Below, in pieces: positions 7,669 through 15,900 of a stretch of 40,257 nucleotides of DNA. The DNA comes from a virus. Numbering within the stretch: the first letter of the stretch is position 1; every line of letters begins with the position of its first letter. A model generated the notes under the pieces. That model was not told the DNA's origin. It saw nothing but the letters and a program-made list of their open reading frames with translations, and searched no databases. Where the stretch lies: positions 1 to 40,257 of the IMG/VR virus record IMGVR_UViG_3300017786_000036; one strand, written 5' to 3'. The position numbers and the translations under genes were made by a program.

Positions 7669-7875
7669 ATGAGGTTCGTTAAGTTTTTACTTATTTGGAT
7701 TAGTCAAAATTTAGCTATACCTTTTTGGGTGGTAGGACATATTCACTTGTCTATACATAACTTTCACGACCTATATGAAGCTATATGTTCAGTAGGTTTA
7801 AATGTAATAGTGGCAGTTGGATTTATATTAGATTACTTAAATGACAGAACAACAGATACAGACAAAAAGAATTAA
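7669..7875 (+). CDS. Small membrane protein, possible holin-like
   Basis: 68 residues with two hydrophobic segments: about 5-25 (FLLIWISQNLAIPFWVVG) and 40-59 (ICSVGLNVIVAVGFILDYL), joined by a short His-containing loop, and a charged C-terminus (NDRTTDTDKKN). The topology fits a two-pass inner-membrane protein. Size and shape are compatible with a class II holin, but no endolysin is recognised nearby and the location is inside the DNA-metabolism operon, so function is open. The 3' end overlaps the VRR-NUC gene by 35 bases. Confidence 0.55.
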   Translation: MRFVKFLLIWISQNLAIPFWVVGHIHLSIHNFHDLYEAICSVGLNVIVAVGFILDYLNDRTTDTDKKN

Positions 7876-8080
7876 AGAACTAGAGTCTGAAGGTTATTAT
7901 GTAATCAAATTAATAAAAACAAATAAGAATGGAATACCCGACATTATAGCTATACCACCTAATTCTAATGTAATCTTTAGCGAAGTAAAAACACCGAAGG
8001 GTAAGGTGTCAAAACTTCAAGAGTATAGATTAAAAGAATTAGATGACTATGGATTTAGAACTGAAGTATACAGAGGATAA
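7841..8080 (+). CDS. VRR-NUC domain nuclease
   Basis: 79 residues, the length of a stand-alone viral VRR-NUC domain. Catalytic motifs are visible: N30-G-I-P-D34, then E48-V-K50-TPKGKVS and Q60, matching 'nG.PDii...E.K...G..S..Q'. Phage VRR-NUC proteins are PD-(D/E)XK nucleases and are thought to resolve Holliday or flap structures. It sits among other nucleases and helicases of the left arm and overlaps both neighbours, as most genes here do. Confidence 0.85.
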   Translation: MTEQQIQTKRIKELESEGYYVIKLIKTNKNGIPDIIAIPPNSNVIFSEVKTPKGKVSKLQEYRLKELDDYGFRTEVYRG

Positions 8081-8450
8081 GTTTCAATACGAGATTGATG
8101 AATATTTTTTCTCACAACTAGATGTATTCACTTTAGATGAAGCATCAATGATGGTTGGTCAAGTACTAGCAATCATAACAGAATTACCTGACAAGAAAGG
8201 GTGGAGTCAGGAAGTTGCAGGTGTATTAAAATCATACACTCACAACAAAGAGCCTTTGTTTTTTAAGATTGAATACTTAAAAGAACAAGGACATATACCC
8301 ATACTAGTAGATATAAATGAAATAGAAGTAGACGAATACCTAGACTTTATAATAGATAATAAATCAATCAAATCATATGTTAATGAGCAACGAATTAAAG
8401 ACCTTATATGTGAAAGAGGAGCACTTCTCTCACCTAAGGGAGATAGTTAA
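8043..8450 (+). CDS. Hypothetical acidic protein
   Basis: 135 residues, not recognised. It is rich in Asp/Glu with alternating hydrophobic residues and predicted helices; no catalytic motif, membrane span or Cys cluster is seen. Two in-frame ATGs (8043 and 8049) are equally possible starts. It overlaps the VRR-NUC gene by 38 bases and the next gene by 74, an unusually long overlap, so either its C-terminus or the next start may differ from the call. Confidence 0.6.
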   Translation: MTMDLELKYTEDKFQYEIDEYFFSQLDVFTLDEASMMVGQVLAIITELPDKKGWSQEVAGVLKSYTHNKEPLFFKIEYLKEQGHIPILVDINEIEVDEYLDFIIDNKSIKSYVNEQRIKDLICERGALLSPKGDS

Positions 8451-8925
8451 AATAATCACAGGTGTAGAGGTCCGGAAGAACAAGAGCCGAATACAACACA
8501 TTGTAGATTCCAAGATGATATTTTCAAATATCTTACACGAAAGAGGATATGGATGTAGCATCATAGCAAGATACCTTGTTATGAATCACGCAACAGTACT
8601 ACATTACTTCAAAAGATTTCCTTGGTACTTACAAACTGATGCCATCCTTCGTAACAAGTATGAAAGAATTAAATCAGAGTTTAATAAAGAGTATGACCCC
8701 GTTTATTATTTGTCAGAAAATGAACTAAAAAAAGAAGTTTTTTCTTTGAGATTTGAAAATAAAGAATTATCTTCGGAATTAAAGGAGGTTAAGAATAGAG
8801 TAAAAGAATTGACCTCAATCGAAGAAAGATTCTCAGACATATTTAAAATGGTAAAAGAAAGAACCAAGGATGGGAAGGAAAAAGAAGTGTTAAAAAAATT
8901 AAATGCTATATACAATGGTATATAA
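8377..8925 (+). CDS. Second DnaA domain IV-like protein with coiled-coil tail
   Basis: 182 residues. Residues about 20-85 look like a DnaA C-terminal DNA-binding domain: I-T-G-V-E-V-R-K-N-K-S-R, a helix with VDSKMIFSNIL, GYGCSIIARYL, and the MNHATVLHYFKRF segment matching DnaA's 'rdHsTVlha' recognition helix. From about 110 to the end the chain is a long charged coiled coil (SENELKKEVFSLRFENKEL onward). There is no AAA+ domain. Start candidates are ATG 8377 and 8383; the first has the better A/T-rich leader. It could be a sequence-specific initiator or regulator, paired with the protein at 505. Confidence 0.7.
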   Translation: MLMSNELKTLYVKEEHFSHLREIVKIITGVEVRKNKSRIQHIVDSKMIFSNILHERGYGCSIIARYLVMNHATVLHYFKRFPWYLQTDAILRNKYERIKSEFNKEYDPVYYLSENELKKEVFSLRFENKELSSELKEVKNRVKELTSIEERFSDIFKMVKERTKDGKEKEVLKKLNAIYNGI

Positions 8926-9163
8926 TCAAGAGGAGATAGACAAGATACTAGGATATAAATCTTTATCTGTAAGAAATAAAACAGATAGATTATTAAGGAT
9001 AGACTGTTCGATGTATGCTCACCTTGGTACTGACTCTAGTAAGAAGGAAAGAGATGAAGTAAAGAAAGCTTCAAGAAAAATTTATACTGCAATCAAATCA
9101 ATAAATCACAATATGGGAACTCTGTTCCTGCAATGTATGGATAAGGAAATAACAAGACAATAA
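8903..9163 (+). CDS. Small hypothetical protein (86 aa)
   Basis: Not recognised. It is a basic, helical protein with Q-E-E-I-D-K-I-L-G-Y near the start and a Lys-rich helix (KKERDEVKKASRKIY). It overlaps the preceding gene by 23 bases, and its ATG follows the A-rich run AAAAAAATTAA. A second in-frame ATG at 8915 would shorten it by four residues. Confidence 0.6.
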   Translation: MLYTMVYNQEEIDKILGYKSLSVRNKTDRLLRIDCSMYAHLGTDSSKKERDEVKKASRKIYTAIKSINHNMGTLFLQCMDKEITRQ

Positions 9164-9169
9164 ATTTAA

Positions 9170-9364
9170 ATGCCACAAGAGCCGTCAGCCTACGACAAAG
9201 AACGTATTGCTCACATCAATTTTTTGATGGACAACATCCACGGCTCTACCTCCGAAATTTATGAAGCATTAGTAGATAGAGATTTCACTACTTTAAAAGT
9301 TGAAATTAAACAATTGATGTCATCCCTTAAAGACATTCTAGAATCAACAGAGGATGATATATGA
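9170..9364 (+). CDS. Small acidic hypothetical protein (64 aa)
   Basis: Not recognised. Almost entirely helical in appearance, with an amphipathic IYEALVDRDFTTLKVEIKQL stretch and an acidic end (ESTEDDI). The ATG follows AATAAATTTAA, the common start context of this genome. The stop overlaps the next gene's start by 11 bases. Confidence 0.6.
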   Translation: MPQEPSAYDKERIAHINFLMDNIHGSTSEIYEALVDRDFTTLKVEIKQLMSSLKDILESTEDDI

Positions 9365-9791
9365 TTACAGTCAGTTTGCTAGTGAGCAACAGTTGTTTGA
9401 CTTCATTAAAAAATATTTTATAAAAGACTTGTTACCTACAAAAAAATCAGCAGCACGTTATGACTGCTATTCTCAAAACTATAAAATGGATGTTGAGTTA
9501 AAGTGTAGAAGAAAACATTATGATGAGTTGATTATAGAGAGAGGAAAGTATGATGCGTTAATGGATAGGTGTGAGTTGTTTGGAACAACACCTGTATATA
9601 TAAACTCCACACCTGAAGGTGTTTGGGGTTTTTATTTGGAAAGACATAATATGATATGGGAGTTTAAGGACCTACCTAAAAAAACAGACTTCGCAGATAG
9701 AAGAACCATATCAAAAGAAATAGGCTACCTAAAAGTATCAGAAGGTGTAGACCTAGTCCTTCTTCTTTCGTCTTCTTCTTCGACCTTTTGA
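9354..9791 (+). CDS. Hypothetical protein, possible PD-(D/E)XK nuclease
   Basis: 145 residues and the last + strand gene. R-Y-D-C-Y-S-Q followed by MDVELKCRRKHYDELIIERGKYDALM resembles a PD-(D/E)XK core: Asp, then an E-x-K strand (V-E-L-K), then a helix. Two beta-strands (TPVYINSTPEGVWGFYL) follow, as in resolvase or endonuclease folds. The family is not certain. The Ser-rich end (LVLLLSSSSSTF) comes from DNA that also encodes, on the other strand, the Arg/Lys tail of the gene at 9753-9905; the two genes overlap tail to tail by 39 bases. Confidence 0.6.
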   Translation: MIYDYSQFASEQQLFDFIKKYFIKDLLPTKKSAARYDCYSQNYKMDVELKCRRKHYDELIIERGKYDALMDRCELFGTTPVYINSTPEGVWGFYLERHNMIWEFKDLPKKTDFADRRTISKEIGYLKVSEGVDLVLLLSSSSSTF

Positions 9792-9905
9792 TAGCTTTGA
9801 TTTTTTAAATCCATCAGTAGCATAGTATAGTTTTACTTGTTTGTCAGTAAACACTTTACCACTTGGACTTACGTTTTTATTTGGACCTACTTTTTTAAAT
9901 GGCAT
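9753..9905 (-). CDS. Small strongly basic protein (50 aa)
   Basis: Starts at ATG 9903-9905 on the minus strand, after an A/T-rich leader, and ends at TAG 9753-9755. The product begins MPFKKVGPNKNVSPSGKVFT, continues with DKQVKLYYATDGFKKSKL and ends in GRRRRRKKKD. The first 40 residues look like a compact, conserved-type small phage protein, and the tail is nearly all Arg/Lys. It is the last gene of the leftward virion operon, just after the 2900-residue protein, so it may be a small DNA-binding virion protein. No family is recognised. Confidence 0.65.
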   Translation of the reverse strand: MPFKKVGPNKNVSPSGKVFTDKQVKLYYATDGFKKSKLSKGRRRRRKKKD

Positions 9906-9916
9906 AATATATTTTT

Positions 9917-12900
9917 TTAATCAAAGCCTCCTTCAAAACCTTTACTATCAAAAGAGTTGTTTTTAAATCCTGCATTGTTAAATCCACCTGATGAATTAAA
10001 TCCTGCAGCTTTCTTCTTATCTTCCCTAGCTTTCTTCTCTTTTTCTTTCTGAATCTTTTTATAAAAATCATCCATAGTTCCTTCAGATTTCCCTGAGCCT
10101 TTTTTATTTGGACCTTCTATTTGATAGTTAGAATAGTTTAGTAATCGCATAATCATTTTTCCTAAGTCTGCCTCATCACCCATCTTTGAATAGTTATCAA
10201 AGAACTTTGCTATAGTTGGCATTGGCAATCCTGTTAGAGTAGATAGTTCTAAGTAAGCATCTCTGTATGCTTTAGCTTTTTTCTCTTCATCCTTATACTT
10301 ACCTGCTTTCATAAAGTCCCTAGCAATACCATTTGCAATTTGAATAAGACCAACTGTCTTTGCTTGGCTACCTGCCCAAGGCTTATCTGTAAATGCATCT
10401 GCTGCAGTTTGTACAACTTCACCAATTATAAATAATGCATTGAGGTTACCAATAACTCCTGCTCTTAACAAATCCTCTTCGTCATCATCTCTAAAACCTC
10501 TTAGTATTCCCGGTAATCCCATTGATACATATTGAAAAAGTACAGGCATAAAAACGTGATACATCAAAAATGTCCTAACATTTTGAGCAACAGTTCCTTT
10601 ATAAGCTTGACCTGACATTGCTCTGTACAGGTTTCTTGTTGCTATTATTTCTTTTCTTAAATACTGTTTTGGTGTAGTCAAGAACATATTCATTGCTCTT
10701 GTTATTGGGTCACCTGTTTGTAAGTAATCTTTATCCTGTAAATCTGCAGATTGCTGAGTTCTTTTTGTATCCTTCTCAAATTTTATAATAGCTATATCAA
10801 TAGCCTCTTGCTCAGTCTTTCCTTGCTTCAATGCTTGTGCCTTGTAATAAGAGTAGTTAGGTAAACCACCTAGCATAATCGCACCTCTATCACCAAGCTT
10901 TGTAGTATACATTGCAAAGTTTATCAACCAATCTTTCGTAGGTCTTGGAACAAACTCTTTCATCTTAGCATCAGTATAGGTTTCGATTGCCCTCATAATA
11001 CTTTGATTGTTTCTGTCTTTCATATACACAGAGTTTTTCGTAACCTCTTTCCAAACTTTTAGTTGTTGTGTTTTATTCTTCGCTGCATACTTTAACCAAT
11101 TGACAGGACCTATATCATTCATATAAGTAAACGTAGATGTCAACTGCTTGATTGTAATTACAGGACTCAATGCAAGTCTAGATAGAATGAATACGTTGTT
11201 CATTCCATTAATTATTTTTGCTCTAATACCTGTCTGCTGACCCTGAGAAGCCACCTTCTGAATCATATCTTTTACAAAGGTATATATCTCATTACCGTGT
11301 ATATCTCCAATAGCACCCTTCACATATTCATTAGAGAAGAACTTATCCATATCTCTAATGGCTTCACCATAAGCTGCGAAGTATTCCATATCGTTGATGT
11401 ATGTATTCAATACATCCATCATATTCATAGCTTGAATAGGAAGGCTACTGTTTTGTCTGACCTTTGTAGCACCTGCACCTACTGCAGTCTTATACATATT
11501 TCCTTGACCAAGTAGATTAATTACATCAATCTCACTTTCAGGAACACCATCTCTATAAATAGTCCCTGCATAAAACTTGTTCCAAGGAAGGTCAGTTCTG
11601 TATAACTTCTTGTACGTTTTATTATACTCTTCATACAATGCAGGATATAATACTTCAACTTGCCAATCAGCAACCTCTTTTACTTTAGGGTCTAATTGTG
11701 TTTCAAGTTCTTTCATTACTCTTGCAGCATTTGCTTCGTTTGCTTTTTGCTTACGTTTCTTTTCTGAAGCAGAGTCTTCTCTATTAATTACCTCAACACC
11801 CCACATCTTTGGATTAGAAAATGATACTCTGTTTGCAGGGTCTTTATACATATTATATAGGTATGCAATTTGGTCTTGACTTATTGGTTCAAGCATAATA
11901 CCATCGTGCAGTTCGATACCTAAATCTTTTTGTATTCTATTTTCCCTAGAAACTTTCTTCCATTTTTTTCCATAAGCCTCGTATAAATAACCTGCAATGA
12001 TGGATTCAACTTCCATCATTCTCATTTTAAATCTTCTAGATGACTCATCAATTCTATCGGTAAACATTTCGTTTAGTCTACCACCAAACATCTTGCCCGG
12101 AAGTTTATCTATCCTGTCCATTAGACCATCCATAGCTTCAGCACTACCAAATGTGTAGTTACCAATCTTTGTAAACATATTAGAGAAGAATGTTCTTACT
12201 ACATTTTGTGTAGCTTTCTTTCTTTTTAAGTCTGATGCTCTTTGTTTCTTTCTATTGTTAAGTTGTGATTTAGCATCAGGGTCAGACATATCAACCTTGT
12301 CACCTGTGATAGCCTCATACCCTTGCTCAAACTGTTCGTTGTAATATTGGTGTTGTCTTAAAAGTTCTTCTTGAAGTAATGACCTACCAAACGTAATCAT
12401 CTCTTCAAGTGTTGAATAGATACCATCTAACTCTGTAACCTTATTTGGATTAGAATTTTCCATTAACATTGCATTATTGTATTGCATTGCTAACTGAAGG
12501 TCAACCATTTCCTCTCTTTGTTCTACAGTTTGTTGTGGCTCTTGAGCCAACTCGTTAAACCTATCAAGAAGTTTCATATTAACTTCCCCTATTTGTTCGG
12601 CAGTAGCCTTTGGTCCGACAAGGTTTGACTTTATTTTATCTATTCTTTTTCTAACCTCATCAACAATCTTCTTTGGTTTTAACCTACCATTCTCAACTGC
12701 TTGATACTTACCATTAAGAACACCATCTACTTTTTTCTGAAGTGATTTAATGTTTGTTTCAATAACAAAGTCTGTTACTTCCTGAAGAATGTTTTCAATA
12801 TTCTTTTCAGTAGCCTTGTTTACTTTATCAATTAACTTTATTACTTCACCTTTAGAATATAATTCTTTGGGTAATGATTTACGAATGAAGTTTCTTACTT

Positions 12901-15900
12901 CAGTCTTTATTTTCTGTAAGTCTTTTGCACCCTTTCTTCTTTGACGTAGGAACAATCTAGCTTGAGCAATCTTTTGACCTAAGTTTTGAGATGGTCTAAT
13001 ACCAAGACTGCTTTGTAAATCACTAAGCATCTGTGCTTGTTGTGTAGATATACCTTTTGTTTTAGCATCAGCTTCAGCTATGTATTCTTTCTGCTGCTCT
13101 AAAAACTCAATAGTCTTATCAAGTATTTGTTGTTCAGATAGTTTATTTTTTCTTTTGTTGTTACTCTTCTGAAGTTTTTTTCTATAAGCATCTACCTTTT
13201 GATACAATGCTAATCCTACTTGAGCACCACCTTTGACGTTACCAAAACTCTTTGGCATTTGGTCAAACAAGTCCACATCTAAAGCCATCAATTGGTTTAC
13301 AAGCTTGGCAGGAAACTTCTTAACTCTAACTAAAAAGTCTTTAATTACATCATCTCTAAAGTTATTTCTTCTAGCTTCTACGATGTATGATTCAATATCC
13401 TTTTGTTGTCTACCTTTATTCTTATAAGGATTAATCTTATAACCTCTTGAGTTTGTTAGGTAATATGAACCACCTCTACCATATTGGTCAACCCTAGATT
13501 GTTTTACACCAATGCCCGGTGGTAAATCTTTTTTCAACCTGTATAGGTCTACTTGCTTTGGTAAGAAACCATAGATGTTCATACCATAGTACTGAGCAAT
13601 TTGCTCAACTGACTTTTGTTGTCTACCCTTCGGCTTAGATTCTGTGTCATCTATCTTCTCAATGATGATACCTCTATTACCAAAAGTATTTTTCTTATAT
13701 ACATTTACTTTATCTCCAAGTAAATCTTGCACATACTCTACAAGTTCATTACCATCAAAACCTTTTTGGTATACATCTACTACCTCTCCACCTTTTTTTC
13801 TTTTGATGATATAGCTTTTATCTTCAGGACCTTTTTCAAAGTTCTTAGCATTTGCTATATCACCTTTAAATCCTCGTGAACTAATTACTGCAACACCACC
13901 CGGCTTTAGGTTTTCATATATATCCTCTACAATAAAATCTCGTACATCTTTTGGTACAACATTAAGTACATTCAATGATACGATAGCATCGTATTGTTTA
14001 TTAATATCACTAGCCTTTGTATATGTTACAGGCTTTTTACCTTTCCATCTTTCAGGATTTAGTTCGTATGAATCAACCTCAGTTCCTAACACTTGTGACA
14101 TTGCATCAGTACCAAGACCAAGACCTGCACCATAATCTAATACTTCACCTTCAATCTCAAGGTCGTTAACTATGTCTGCAGCTTTAACATAGCTACCTGT
14201 AGTGGTAGCTACCTGTGTAGTACCTGAAGACTTAGACAATGCTTTATCTATTTTTTGTTGTCTTTGTTTTCTTGATGTAACTTTTCTAACCCCTGAGCCA
14301 TAAGGTGCTACCTTTTGACTTGTTGTGGTTCTACCTGAGCCTTCCATTGAATCCCTCATTTCTTTAGGCATCAATTCAAATGCATCAATCTTAGTATCAG
14401 GGATACCAACTACATCACCTAAAATAGTATTGCTATAAGTTGAATGACTAGAACCTTCTTGTACTCCCGTTGGTTTTAATACCAACATAATATCGTTCTG
14501 TTTAAAATCATTCTCTTTATAGAAACCATCTCTCATAGAGTTAGGGTCTATGAAGCCATCTAAACCTTTAACTAGTTTATGGTACTCCGTGTTTGGAGTT
14601 TTCTCTTGTTTGATATGTGCAATCAGAAAGTTTTTTCTAATTGAACCATCAGCTTCTTTTATAGATTCCCAACTGTCATATTCTGTAAGTACATCCTTAA
14701 CCCCCTTTACAGGCTTAGTTTTTAATGCATTCTTTTTAAAAGTATTATAGTCACCTAGCTTGTTTATGTATGCATCATATACTTTTTTATTAAACAGGTG
14801 ACTCTTTGTAGGTGAACCACTAATAATAAATATGTAATCAGAATTATTAATATTCTTTTCTAATTTGGTTACAGGAAAACTACTTGCCCAAGCAACACCA
14901 TCTTGTTGTAAAGCATAACTTGGACCTGCATCAATATCCATCTCGGCATCTAAACCAAGTTGGTCTGCTACCCAAAACCAAACCTTTTGGTCGTTCTCAG
15001 CTATCTCATCTATCAATGCATCAATATCAATTTTGTTTGCTGCAGTAACTAATGATAGTGGATATGAATCTTTAAAGTTTAACTTCTGTTGCTTTCCTTT
15101 TGGTTTTACAATTGTAGTTGGATTACCTATAGGATTGGTTCCATTATCTAGTTCTTCTAATGTAGCAATATCAGACTCTTCAATAACCTCACCCTTTCTA
15201 GTTTTTCTTGATATAACATTTAGTAAGTCAATAACATCAGCATCTTTTGCTCCGAAGTCATTTCCTATTTCAATACCAAACTTTCTTGCAATATTCTTTA
15301 AGAACTCTACAATTACATTCTTAGATGGTTTATCAAGTTGTCTATACTCAGACGAAAGAATACCTACTAACTCTGCTAATCTTTCTTCGTTTTGAAATTC
15401 TCCTTCATAACTTTTAGCAAAGGCTTCAATTCTTTTTCCAAGTGCACTATCCTTTGGTACAACTTTTTGTACAGACAATACCATTTGCTCTGCTGCTCTT
15501 GCAATTGCAGGGTCAGTCTTAACCTTCTCCATTAAAACTGCGTGGAATATTTCGTGTGGTACTGTAGTTTTTGTAGCCTTAGATAAGTTAATATGAATAG
15601 TAGTGTTGTCAGGGTTATACTCTGCTCTACCGTCACCAAGCTTTGCGTACTTTAAATACTGCTCATTAGTTTCGTGCATTACTATTCTAACATTAGGCAA
15701 TACTTTTGATATAGCTTTTGCTCCAAGGTCAGCTATTTTAATTACACTACTTCTAAATGGATTAGTATTTTTAGAACCATCCTCGCTTCTGTTTAAAGCA
15801 ATGTTTTGTCCTTTTACTTCAGAACTATCTTCTGTTTCATTAAAGAATGAATCAATATCACTTTGCTCTTCAACCGTTACATTGCCCGGTTTGTTAATGG

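Noticed and set aside
9600-9640. Hairpin ACACC-TGAA-GGTGT followed by TTGGGGTTTTT on the + strand
   Set aside because: Lies in the middle of the 9354-9791 gene, the stem is only five or six pairs and the T run is broken by GGGG; not a convincing terminator.
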